A stretch of DNA of 64,000 nt from NCBI RefSeq assembly GCF_002019695.1, contig NZ_KV917376.1, forward strand, positions 4,591,862 through 4,655,861. Reading direction: 5' to 3'. Source of the DNA: Evansella clarkii (GTDB lineage: Bacteria > Bacillota > Bacilli > Bacillales > Salisediminibacteriaceae). The position numbers and the translations under genes were made by a program. The first letter of the stretch is position 1. Every line of letters begins with the position of its first letter. The notes below the pieces were generated by a model, which was given only the letters and a program-made list of their open reading frames with translations, was not told the origin of the DNA and ran no database searches. Of the stretch, positions 55,376 through 63,169 are shown in pieces.

Positions 55376-55894
55376 CTATTCCGGTTTCACCAAGAATAGT
55401 TCCTGCCCGTATTCCACAAGCTGTCCATTCTCTGCTAAAACTTCTACTATTTCTCCTTTTACTTCAGCTTCAATTTCATTCATTAATTTCATTGCTTCAA
55501 CGATACAGACGACTGACTCTTCGTTCACTTTGTCTCCGGTTTTTACATATGGAGAAGAATCAGGAGACGGCGCCTGATAAAAAGTTCCAACCATTGGAGA
55601 AGTGATTGTATGTAGTTCCTCGCTCCTCGTATTGTCAGCAGGAGAAGGCTGTTGTTCTTCTTTAACCGGTGCCTCGGTTACTGCAGGTGCAGCGTTATTT
55701 TCCCGGACTGTCTCCGGCTTATCAGCCTGTACAGCAGGTGCTGCTGGCGCGGAATGCACAGCAGTCTGGACTGTTCCACCGGCTGATTGTTTTTTCATAG
55801 AAACTTTCGCACCGTTTTGTTCAAAATCAAATTCTTCAATGCTCGATTGATCAATTAGTTTAATTAGTTCACGGATTTCCTGAATTTTTAACAT
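55376..55894 (-). CDS. accB: Biotin carboxyl carrier protein of acetyl-CoA carboxylase
   Basis: 172 residues from ATG 55894 (AGGAG 8 nt upstream; an in-frame GTG at 55903 is too close). N-terminal [17 protein letters not shown], an Ala/Pro-rich mobile linker (about 45-90) and a C-terminal biotinyl domain with the modified Lys in [12 protein letters not shown]. First gene of accB-accC-yqhY. The 389-bp gap upstream holds a family 3 repeat and the promoter, not resolved. Confidence 0.96.
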   Translation of the reverse strand: MLKIQEIRELIKLIDQSSIEEFDFEQNGAKVSMKKQSAGGTVQTAVHSAPAAPAVQADKPETVRENNAAPAVTEAPVKEEQQPSPADNTRSEELHTITSPMVGTFYQAPSPDSSPYVKTGDKVNEESVVCIVEAMKLMNEIEAEVKGEIVEVLAENGQLVEYGQELFLVKPE

Positions 55895-56129
55895 AATAGC
55901 CACTCCTCTTCAGTATTGATTTCTTTTCCTGGTAGTTTGTATACATCTAAAACATTTTCTTAATATAACATCGTTACCCTGTTATTAGGAGCAAGTCCTA
56001 AAAAATATGCTACCTTAAAAAAATCAAAATGAAAACCTTTTTCTGAAATAAAAAAATTTATACTCTCCGTGCTGGAAAATCCTGAAAGTTTATGTATTAA
56101 GGCCGGACCGTAACCTTGTATAGAAAACT

Positions 56130-56252
56130 TGGCAAGACAAGCCTTTAAAGGCGAAGGATTGCCTTAGTTGCACTTATACTATATTCCTAAAAATTTTAGC
56201 TGCGTCGAAACTTGCTCCGCTGCTAAAATTTTATGCTTTCCTATAGTGTAAA
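56130..56252. repeat. Family 3 inverted intergenic repeat, copy ii
   Basis: Related to 53412-53527. Left dyad CAAGCCTTTAAAGGCGAAGG, then TTGCACTTATACTATATTCC and a stem formed by AAAATTTTAGC/GCTAAAATTTT, ending CCTATAGTGTAAA. Noncoding, between accB and a small gene. Confidence 0.65.
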
Positions 56253-56284
56253 TAAAACCCTTTCCATGGCGGGCACAGAAAGGG
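56250..56284 (-). terminator. Terminator of the 106-residue hypothetical gene
   Basis: 7-bp stem CCCTTTC/GAAAGGG with a 13-nt loop, then TTTTATTT on the minus strand. Confidence 0.75.
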
Positions 56285-56292
56285 ATTGTAAA

Positions 56293-56613
56293 TTACTGTT
56301 CGTTTTTATACTCCCTGAAGACCGGGATTTCAGACAGGTTATCGGGGATTTTCCCTTTTTCCAGCAGAATGATCTTTACGATGTTTTTATTTCTTGCCAT
56401 ATGGTATTTGTCGCCATATTCATTTTCCTGTGTAAACCTTTTTAAACTCTGGTAATCTTCTTCCTGAATAGATATTGGTTCTGCGTCTCCTGCATCTTCC
56501 GGATCCTGTTCAAAACCTACTTCAAATTCTACGATTTGAACTTTGTCATTTTTCACATTCCTCGTTTGTTCCAGTACGGCTTTAGCGCCTTCGGTTAATT
56601 CAGACCATTCCAT
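56293..56613 (-). CDS. Hypothetical acidic protein
   Basis: 106 residues, not recognised. GGGAGAG ribosome site before ATG and a clear terminator make it a likely gene. Contains a DNA/RNA-unrelated acidic middle (FEQDPEDAGDAEPISIQEED) between two basic, mixed segments (KAVLEQTRNVKNDKVQIVEF; NKNIVKIILLEKGKIP). Cytoplasmic, no membrane helix. Sits alone between repeat families 1 and 3. Confidence 0.65.
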   Translation of the reverse strand: MEWSELTEGAKAVLEQTRNVKNDKVQIVEFEVGFEQDPEDAGDAEPISIQEEDYQSLKRFTQENEYGDKYHMARNKNIVKIILLEKGKIPDNLSEIPVFREYKNEQ

Positions 56614-56760
56614 AAACTATCTCTCCCTTTATATCCCTGTAATTTCCGACAGTATTTCATTCCTTAAGGGTTTCTGTTCCAATTGGATATTATACCATTT
56701 AAATGAAGCAATGTTAAACTTTATTGCTGATAACTAAACATTAAACTTTGATATAAAAGA

Positions 56761-57172
56761 AAGGCTGTATTAAACTTTGTTGTTGATTTTTGCTCCAGGA
56801 GGCTCTTGTCCTGTGGGCATTGCTTCAAAGAGCGTTACTCCACCGAAAACGCGTCGATTTGTTTCGACGGATATTCTGCGAAGCTAAGCTGTAAGAGGAA
56901 GAAACAGCTACCTTATGTAGAGACTGCTGTCTCTTCCTCTTAGAGTATCACTCGAAGCCGTATGCGTCGAGACAACTCGTAGTGTTTGCATGATGCTTCG
57001 CTCGTAGCTAATGCTTTTCCCGCAGGCAAGAGCATGTGCTTCGCCGAGTAATCATCGATTTGTCTCGACGTATACTCTGTGGAGCTTAGCTGGTAGAGGA
57101 AGAGACAGTCTCGTTCGCACCTTTCGCGAAAATCAACATTACACTTAAAGTCAACATCAGCCTTTAACAGAG
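56761..57172. repeat. Inverted-repeat intergenic element, family 1, copy B
   Basis: Left end GGCTGTATTAAACTTTGTTG and right end (GGCTCTGTTAAAGGCTGATG on the other strand) form terminal inverted repeats matching copy A at 21818-22008. The core is itself partly palindromic: GAAGAAACAGC..GACTGCTGTCTCTTCCTCT and AGAGGAAGAGACAGTC. The reverse complement of the core (CAGCTAAG..CGAGACAA..CGATG..GCGGGAAAAGCATT) reappears inside 14512-15202. A solo left-end fragment lies at 56713-56733. The 600-bp gap before spoIIIAH contains little else. Confidence 0.78.
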
Positions 57173-57175
57173 CCA

Positions 57176-57201
57176 AAAGAAAAAGGAGGCTGTTCGCCTC
57201 C
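57176..57201 (-). terminator. Terminator of the spoIIIA operon
   Basis: 6-bp stem GGAGGC/GCCTCC followed by TTTTTCTTTT on the minus strand, 14 nt after spoIIIAH. Confidence 0.9.
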
Positions 57202-57215
57202 TCTTAGTTTACCCT

Positions 57216-57818
57216 TTATTTTCCTGATTGAAAACCGACGCGTACATTTTTATCTCCAAGCTGTTCATAAGCCATTTTATTTAATTCAGCAGCTTCCGAT
57301 TTAGACAGATCTTCCGCTTTTACATAGATCTTCACGTCGTTCTCTTCTACAATTACAAGTGCATCGTCATACCCTTTTGACCGAATAAGCGTTTCCAGCA
57401 TTTCCTCTTTTTGCGACAGTGTGCGGAGCTCTTCATACTTATCTAATGCCTGCACCTGAACCTCTGTATCTGATTCATCAGACAAAAATACATTCACATA
57501 CTCTTCGCTCAGCCTCTCCCTTGCATCCATCCGCTGCAATCTTATCGTATTAAATACTTCTTCCGCCGCCATGCCTGATAAGAGCGAACCCTCTCCAAGC
57601 ACATCTTCCACTTCCTCCAGCTCAATGAAAGTTACATCTTCATCAACCGGCCCAAATTCATCCGCTGAATCTGAATTACCTTCACTGCCTGCTTCGTCAT
57701 GCATACCAGTCATTGCTTCCTCCGGCTGCATATTTTCCATTGAAATATAATAGACGGACAGGACAACAATTAAACTGAGCATTGTTAACAACCAGACTGT
57801 TTGTCTTTTCAGCACCAT
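57216..57818 (-). CDS. spoIIIAH: SpoIIIAH
   Basis: 200 residues. One N-terminal membrane helix (TVWLLTMLSLIVVLSVYYIS), an acidic linker (about 30-75), and a C-terminal EscJ/PrgK-like ring-building domain (RSKGYDDALVIVEENDVKIY, VKAEDLSKSEAAELNKMAYE). The forespore-side SpoIIQ binds this mother-cell protein across the intermembrane space to build the feeding-tube channel. Last gene of the operon. Confidence 0.95.
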   Translation of the reverse strand: MVLKRQTVWLLTMLSLIVVLSVYYISMENMQPEEAMTGMHDEAGSEGNSDSADEFGPVDEDVTFIELEEVEDVLGEGSLLSGMAAEEVFNTIRLQRMDARERLSEEYVNVFLSDESDTEVQVQALDKYEELRTLSQKEEMLETLIRSKGYDDALVIVEENDVKIYVKAEDLSKSEAAELNKMAYEQLGDKNVRVGFQSGK

Positions 57819-57821
57819 TTT

Positions 57822-58478
57822 TTAAGACTCCCCCTTCGTTTTCTTAGGCAGTACAGAGACTCTGTGTGACGGCACATCCAGCACACGGCTTACAGCTTCC
57901 ACCACCCAGGTTTTTACTTGAATGTTGTCCACCCCGCTGGCGACGATGAGGACCCCTTTTATATCCGGTTTCTCAGTTTTTACAATAAGAGGTTCTTCCC
58001 TGTCTCCATTTCGGATTATTACAACCTGCTCATCCCTGGTCTTATCTTTAACTTCCCGCTTTCCTCCCTCCCGGTCCGTTTCTTCTGTATACTGTTCTTT
58101 TGTATTCTCGTTTGTCTTATATACTGTTCTTTCTGTTTCTGCCAAATTAACAACGACAGTTACATCAGAAACACCCACCACCTCCTCAAGTGCTCTTTCC
58201 AGCTGTGATTCATAAAATGATTCATAATCGGACATCGTTGTTATTTCTTTTGGTTTGCTGTCTGATTTAAATACCTCCTCAGCGGCTTTTTCTTCGCTCG
58301 CCGTACGTTCCATTACCGGCTCGTGCTCTTTTTCCTGGTCATCCTGGAGGAATGAACCGATAAGCATAAACAGAACTCCCGCCCCCATTAAGATAAATAA
58401 ATATTTTATATTCAGCTTTTTTCCCCGGCTCTTATCTGAAAGTCCCTTCAGCCAGTCCGGTCCCTTTTTTTCAGACAA
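57822..58478 (-). CDS. spoIIIAG: SpoIIIAG
   Basis: 218 residues. One membrane helix (YLFILMGAGVLFMLIGSFLQ, about 26-45), then a periplasm-side domain beginning YESFYESQLERALEEVVGVS and DVTVVVNLAETERTVYKTNE, a Lys/Glu-rich beta-loop segment, and VLIVASGVDNIQVKTWVVEA. Forms the large ring of the SpoIIIA-SpoIIQ complex in the mother-cell outer forespore membrane. Confidence 0.95.
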   Translation of the reverse strand: MSEKKGPDWLKGLSDKSRGKKLNIKYLFILMGAGVLFMLIGSFLQDDQEKEHEPVMERTASEEKAAEEVFKSDSKPKEITTMSDYESFYESQLERALEEVVGVSDVTVVVNLAETERTVYKTNENTKEQYTEETDREGGKREVKDKTRDEQVVIIRNGDREEPLIVKTEKPDIKGVLIVASGVDNIQVKTWVVEAVSRVLDVPSHRVSVLPKKTKGES

Positions 58479-58494
58479 TTTGTTCCCCGCCTCC

Positions 58495-59130
58495 TTACCC
58501 GTTCACCAGAACATGGATTTTTTCTTCAGGCATGCTCCATAATTCTCCGAGGAACGCCTGGATCTCCCGGGTTAATCTATCTGATGCTTCTGCTGGTTCT
58601 GTTAAAGGCTCCTTGTTAATTTCAACCGGATCAATGTTAATAATGTCAATTCCCTGCTCATCAACCTCCTCGCCGGGGCTTTCCAGATGCACGACAATCT
58701 CGGTAAGATAGTTTTTCAGTTCCTCTTCATTTTCCGGGTAGTCCTGAATATTAACTGTCACTTCTTTCATCACCACCTCAAACTTTTCTCTCACAGCATC
58801 TGCGGCCTGTTCTTTTAATTGGACAGCCATCTGTTCTGAAATATATGCAAGTTGTACCTCTTCTATATCCATTTTCTTTGAATCAAGTAAACTTGAATCC
58901 CCGCTCGTGTTTACATTCGCTGCTGAAGAGATTTCTGCAAGCAGCTCTTCCGGGTCTGCCTGAAAAACAGAAAGGAGGGGCTGAAGCATTACCATTAGCA
59001 GCATTAACCCGACGACAAGCTTGACATATCGCTGCATTTTTGAATTAGGGAGAATCAATTCCAGCACTGTCGCGAATAAAATCAGAAGAATTATATTAGT
59101 AATCCAGGCAGTAACCACGCTCATCGCCAT
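58495..59130 (-). CDS. spoIIIAF: SpoIIIAF
   Basis: 211 residues. Two N-terminal membrane helices (WITNIILLILFATVLELIL, LVVGLMLLMVMLQPLL) and an extracytoplasmic domain with ring-building-motif-like fold (LKEQAADAVREKFEVVMKEV, VNIQDYPENEEELKNYLTEI). Component of the SpoIIIA channel. Confidence 0.93.
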   Translation of the reverse strand: MAMSVVTAWITNIILLILFATVLELILPNSKMQRYVKLVVGLMLLMVMLQPLLSVFQADPEELLAEISSAANVNTSGDSSLLDSKKMDIEEVQLAYISEQMAVQLKEQAADAVREKFEVVMKEVTVNIQDYPENEEELKNYLTEIVVHLESPGEEVDEQGIDIINIDPVEINKEPLTEPAEASDRLTREIQAFLGELWSMPEEKIHVLVNG

Positions 59131-59149
59131 TTCCTCCCAACTTTGTTTT

Positions 59150-60340
59150 TCATCTCATCATCAGCGAAAGATTGCCTGAAACGACCAGTATTGTCAGGGA
59201 CAAAAAGAACATCAATGACACTGCTGCCAGAGCGGCGAAAACAAATAATACAGACTTTCCTATTATCGTGAGGCACTGAATAATCGGCCCTCCACCGAGC
59301 GGCTGTAATATAGCAGCCGTAAACGTGTATATCAGTGCAAGTGACAAAACCTTTAGTGCAGGGAAAACACAGATAAGCAGAAGAAGCGCTACCCCGGCGA
59401 CACCAACCGTGTTTTTAAGGAGCACAGAGGCTCCCATCACTGTATCGGCTGCATCAGTAAACATTCTTCCTACTACAGGAATGAAGTTGCCGGTTACAAA
59501 TTTGGCAGTCCTGATAGCAATACCATCAGCAACTGCTGCCGTGGCCCCCTGGACAGAAAGTACTCCGAGAAACACAGTGAGGAATACACCAAGCCCTCCC
59601 ATAGCAATATTCCTCAGGAACTGGGCCAGTTTTGTCACCTTATAATGCTCTGACATCGTACTGACGATCAGAAGTAAAGTAGACAGAAACAGCAGCGGCA
59701 TTACAAAATACTGGACAAATATACCGCTCGTATGGACAAGGAACATAATGACAGGGTGGAATAACGCTACAGAAGTAACACTGCCTGAAGAAGCCATTAA
59801 TACAAGAAGCAGAGGCACAAGGGAGACCATAAAGCTGCTCATTGTCTCGATGGCAGATTGTGCGAACTGCATTGCAAGGTGAAAACTGTTTAATGCTATA
59901 ATCATCAGGACCATATAAGTAATTGCATATGCAACCTTGCTTATTGCATGCTGCTCGAATGCCTGCTGAAGCTGGGACAAAATCATACTGAATACCGCAA
60001 GAAGTATAAGAGTTCCTAAAAGCTTGCCGTTTGCGAATATTTCATGAAACAAAAAGCGGAGAAAACCGCTTATCCATGCACCGGGGGAAAACTGCTTGTC
60101 TCCCTTAACAAATTCCATAAATTCCCCGCGCTGAATTTCCGGAAGAAAGCCTTCATTTTCCAACAGTATCTCATCCCAGAACCCCATGATTTCTTCTATT
60201 CCAAGCCTGTCCAGCTGCTCTTCTATAAGCTCGTCCTGCAGAGGCAGATCGTCCTCTCCAAAAACCGGGAAAGCCGGGAGAAGAAAAGCTGAAATAAAAA
60301 CAATTAAAACTAAACCTGCGGTGGCTCCTCTTCCTTTCAC
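59150..60340 (-). CDS. spoIIIAE: SpoIIIAE
   Basis: 396 residues. Signal peptide at the N-terminus (TAGLVLIVFISAFLLPAFPV), an acidic stretch, then about eight membrane segments, e.g. LLGTLILLAVFSMILSQLQQ, FVMPLLFLSTLLLIVST, NTVGVAGVALLLLICVFPAL. The largest polytopic subunit, proposed as the export channel of the SpoIIIA complex. Confidence 0.95.
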   Translation of the reverse strand: MKGRGATAGLVLIVFISAFLLPAFPVFGEDDLPLQDELIEEQLDRLGIEEIMGFWDEILLENEGFLPEIQRGEFMEFVKGDKQFSPGAWISGFLRFLFHEIFANGKLLGTLILLAVFSMILSQLQQAFEQHAISKVAYAITYMVLMIIALNSFHLAMQFAQSAIETMSSFMVSLVPLLLVLMASSGSVTSVALFHPVIMFLVHTSGIFVQYFVMPLLFLSTLLLIVSTMSEHYKVTKLAQFLRNIAMGGLGVFLTVFLGVLSVQGATAAVADGIAIRTAKFVTGNFIPVVGRMFTDAADTVMGASVLLKNTVGVAGVALLLLICVFPALKVLSLALIYTFTAAILQPLGGGPIIQCLTIIGKSVLFVFAALAAVSLMFFLSLTILVVSGNLSLMMR

Positions 60341-60355
60341 CTTCTTCTCCCTCCC

Positions 60356-60748
60356 TTAAGAACCAGGTATAAGACCAATAACTGTTTCGATAATTACCGA
60401 TATTATCGGGATTGCCATAACCATAATCAGAACTTTACCTGCTAATTCAATCTTTGAAGCCATTGCCCCCTGACCGGCATCCTTTGCAATCTGGGCACCG
60501 AACTCTGCTATATATGCAATCCCAATAATCTTAAGAACTGTCTGAACGTATACAAGATTAATATTTGCACTGTCTGCCAGTTGTTCCAGCAGGCCAATAA
60601 TCATTGCTATCTGGTCTATAAGAAAAATAAAAATAATAACACCGGTAAAAACAGTCAGCATAAAGGCGAATATTGGCTTATGTTCTTTAACTACCAGTGC
60701 AAGAAAGGTTGCAATCATACCTAAGCCGACTATCTGGATGATCTCAAT
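60356..60748 (-). CDS. spoIIIAD: SpoIIIAD (apparent AUU start)
   Basis: 130 residues when started at ATT 60748. The upstream residues IEIIQIVGLG precede the first ATG (60718) and match, from memory, the N-terminus of B. subtilis SpoIIIAD (MQIEIIQIVGLGLIATF). The in-frame stop TGA lies only two codons further upstream, and no ATG, GTG or TTG occurs between. GGGGGTGA lies 6 nt before the ATT, well placed. If the ATG were used, the first helix would be cut. Three membrane helices; component of the channel (AYIAEFGAQIAKDAGQGAMA is the conserved motif). Confidence 0.85.
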   Translation of the reverse strand: MEIIQIVGLGMIATFLALVVKEHKPIFAFMLTVFTGVIIFIFLIDQIAMIIGLLEQLADSANINLVYVQTVLKIIGIAYIAEFGAQIAKDAGQGAMASKIELAGKVLIMVMAIPIISVIIETVIGLIPGS

Positions 60749-60764
60749 AGGTCATCACCCCCGA

Positions 60765-60971
60765 TCAGCTTTGGAAAAGGAACACGCTTCGTATCTTCTG
60801 AAAAAGATCATCCACTACAGAAGCCACCATATACAACACCACTACAAAAGCGATCAGTGTGACCCAATTTGCGATTTCCTCTTTCCCCATCTGCTTCAGA
60901 ACTGTATGAATCATAGCAACTACTATCCCTACACCTGCTATCTGAAAAATCAAGCTCACATCATAATTCAC
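60765..60971 (-). CDS. spoIIIAC: SpoIIIAC
   Basis: 68 residues, two membrane helices (LIFQIAGVGIVVAMIHTVLK, WVTLIAFVVVLYMVASVVDD) with KQMGKEEIAN between. Small subunit paired with SpoIIIAD. The stop is 17 nt before the spoIIIAD start. Confidence 0.95.
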   Translation of the reverse strand: MNYDVSLIFQIAGVGIVVAMIHTVLKQMGKEEIANWVTLIAFVVVLYMVASVVDDLFQKIRSVFLFQS

Positions 60972-60997
60972 TGTTATTCCCCTCCCAGCCAGGCAAG

Positions 60998-61510
60998 TCA
61001 GAGCATGATGAGCACGATTAGTGCCCCGCCTAAAAAACCCAGGCTTTTATACATAGATTCATATTTTTTCTGGGATTCAGCAGCTTGCTCTTCCTCCTGA
61101 TTAAAATAAGAAATTGCCAGCCTGATCTGTTTTCGCTGGTTCTCCATATCCTGCTGGCCCAGTGTCTGGCCAAACTGCTGCAGAATGTTTATCTCAGCTG
61201 CAGATAAGTCGGACGTGTCTTTCCAGGTGTACAGAGTTCTTTGCCAGATCTCCGAAGCTGACGCTTCTTCAGTACAGAGTCCGTCGGCCACCTTTTCAAA
61301 AAATCTACCAAGCAGCGGCCCTGCCTGTTTTCCAACTTTACTGCAGGCGAGAGGAAGAGGTGTCATGCCGAAGACCATTTCTGTCTCCAGTGCTTCAAAG
61401 GCGAGCTTTAACTCTCTGATTTGCCTTGTTCTTCTGGAAAGTCTGCTTGAAAATTCCCATCCAAAAACAGTAGCTGCCAGAATTATTAACAACGCTCCTG
61501 CCAGTTTCAT
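60998..61510 (-). CDS. spoIIIAB: SpoIIIAB
   Basis: 170 residues: an N-terminal helix (ALLIILAATVFGWEFSSRLS), a soluble helical body (LRELKLAFEALETEMVFGMT-like, then FSKVADGLCT-type segments) and a C-terminal membrane helix (YKSLGFLGGALIVLIML). Resembles GspF-type bundles of secretion systems. Its ATG overlaps the spoIIIAA stop (ATGA). Confidence 0.94.
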   Translation of the reverse strand: MKLAGALLIILAATVFGWEFSSRLSRRTRQIRELKLAFEALETEMVFGMTPLPLACSKVGKQAGPLLGRFFEKVADGLCTEEASASEIWQRTLYTWKDTSDLSAAEINILQQFGQTLGQQDMENQRKQIRLAISYFNQEEEQAAESQKKYESMYKSLGFLGGALIVLIML

Positions 61511-62436
61511 CGTTTAACTCCGGCAGGGCGCTCAGATAAATACTCCAGGTTCCTTACATTTCCTGTTCTGGATTTAATATTGAGCTCTATCACACGCTGA
61601 AATACTCCTTGTTTTAAAAGTGCTGATATTGTTGGCCTTTTCTTAACGTCTTCCAGATTTTCACCATGTACAGAAGCAAATATAGTTACTCCGGCATGGA
61701 CAGCCTCCATTATCGCCTCCCCGTCTTCCCTTCTGCCTATTTCATCAACGATAATAACTTCGGGACTCATGGAACGAATCATCATCATCAGCCCTTCCGC
61801 TTTAGAACAAGCATCAAGTATGTCTACCTTAACGCCAAATTCATGCTGCGGCACTCCCCTGACCGAACCAGCCAGTTCTGACCTTTCATCGATTATTCCT
61901 ACATTTTTTGCGTCTATTTTTCCGCTGCTTCCTGAACTGATAAGCCTTGCAAAATCCCGAAGAAGGGTAGTTTTTCCGGTTTTCGGGGGACCGATAATCA
62001 GCGTATGGCACCACTCCCCTTGCTTCTGCAGCTGGGTGATGTATTTCTCTGCGGCACCTTTTTTTTGTCGGGCAATGCGTATATTGTAGGAACTGATTTC
62101 ACGTATGCCTTTTACTTCGCCCTTTTCCATAATTACTCTGCCAGCCAGTCCCACTCTGTGTCCCCCTGACACAGTTATATAGCCACGTTTCAGCTCTTCT
62201 TCAAGCCGGTAAACAGAATGCTGGCTGAGGAGGCTCATCATCAGGACAGACTCTTTTTCGCTAAAAATATATGGACGGGATTCGTCCATTAAGGTATATG
62301 TCCTGTCCCTCGTCCGGATTTCCACCGGCCGGTTCACTCTGAGCCTGATCTCTTCCGCTTCGCCAAGCACATTGGCCGGCAGGAGAATCGTATTTTTTCT
62401 GATCGCTTCTGGAAGAATTTTAAGGATCTCTTTCAC
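61507..62436 (-). CDS. spoIIIAA: SpoIIIAA ATPase
   Basis: 309 residues, GTG start with GGAGGTGA 6 nt upstream. Secretion-type ATPase: Walker A IIGPPKTGKTTLLRDFARL, Walker B EVIIVDEIGRREDGEA, with GGHRVGLAGRVIMEKGEVKG upstream. Provides energy for the SpoIIIA channel from the mother cell. First gene of the operon; the usual sigma-E promoter is expected in 62437-62545, but no convincing match was seen. Confidence 0.96.
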   Translation of the reverse strand: MKEILKILPEAIRKNTILLPANVLGEAEEIRLRVNRPVEIRTRDRTYTLMDESRPYIFSEKESVLMMSLLSQHSVYRLEEELKRGYITVSGGHRVGLAGRVIMEKGEVKGIREISSYNIRIARQKKGAAEKYITQLQKQGEWCHTLIIGPPKTGKTTLLRDFARLISSGSSGKIDAKNVGIIDERSELAGSVRGVPQHEFGVKVDILDACSKAEGLMMMIRSMSPEVIIVDEIGRREDGEAIMEAVHAGVTIFASVHGENLEDVKKRPTISALLKQGVFQRVIELNIKSRTGNVRNLEYLSERPAGVKR

Positions 62437-62545
62437 CAGGCTTCACCTCCAGTTGCCTTTTTCATGTCTCTGCCTATAGAGAATATATGAGAGCACGTCC
62501 TTTTTATGCCTAAGTCATAAAGTCTTCGGATAATTTTAAGGACAA

Positions 62546-62585
62546 ATAAAAAAGGCCCGCATGAGGGGTATCCTCACGCGGCCTT
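62546..62585 (-). terminator. Terminator upstream of spoIIIA, for the preceding gene
   Basis: GGCCGCGTGAGG pairs with CCTCATGCGGGCC (one bulge) and is followed by TTTTTTATTT on the minus strand. It ends transcription from the 135-residue gene before the spoIIIA promoter. Confidence 0.85.
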
Positions 62586-62689
62586 GCTGTAGTTAATATG
62601 AAAACAAGGAGTTTGGTCAGGTGATGATCAGCATTTAGCCTTAAACTTTAAACCTGAACAAAAGGACCCTTACAAATAGTTTCTGCCTG

Positions 62690-63097
62690 TCACAGAGAAG
62701 ACATTTTCCTGATCACTTCCGACAGCATATCTTTGTCTTCCATCCATTCTTCAAAAGAACTTCTGTCGGCACAGAAAGATCCTGCAGGTTTTCCATCCTT
62801 TGATATATCTACACAAAACAAATCTTCCGAATGATTATAATACCGGATAACTAAATCATCTAATACTAATCTTTCCTCTGCTTTTTGTTTCCGTGCTGAT
62901 TCTTCAAATTTCCGAACATGGCTTAAAATCAGTGCAGTTACTTCCTCTTCATCCCACTCTTCATATTGTGAAACAGTTGAGCAAAATGAACCCATCGGCT
63001 CTCCATCCTTCATAACCTCAAGACACATCACATGGTCAGAAAACTGGTAACAGCTTGCAGATATACCATCAGCCAGCTTTATTATCTCTTTATTCAT
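62690..63097 (-). CDS. Hypothetical protein with an internal duplication
   Basis: 135 residues, not recognised. Two repeats of about 40: CLEVMKDGEPMGSFCSTVSQ then YEEWDEEEVTALILSHVRK, and CVDISKDGKPAGSFCADRSS then FEEWMEDKDMLSEVIRKM. Each has a KDGxPxGSFC core followed by an acidic F/YEEW motif. Cytoplasmic, no signal. The paired Cys in GSFC could be structural or redox-active. GAGGAGGGG ribosome site before the ATG. Lies between the spoIIIA operon and the group II intron. Confidence 0.72.
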   Translation of the reverse strand: MNKEIIKLADGISASCYQFSDHVMCLEVMKDGEPMGSFCSTVSQYEEWDEEEVTALILSHVRKFEESARKQKAEERLVLDDLVIRYYNHSEDLFCVDISKDGKPAGSFCADRSSFEEWMEDKDMLSEVIRKMSSL

Positions 63098-63169
63098 CGT
63101 TCCCCTCCTCTAATAAATGCTTACTAATAAAATACCTGAATATTCATAATAATTAAACTAACCCGCTCA

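Noticed and set aside
56940..57176. 78-residue minus-strand ORF
   Set aside because: Entirely inside the family 1 repeat element.
62437..62545. Sigma-E promoter for spoIIIA
   Set aside because: A sigma-E promoter is expected, but the best -35/-10 candidates (around TCATATAT and CATGAAAA) deviate too much to call.
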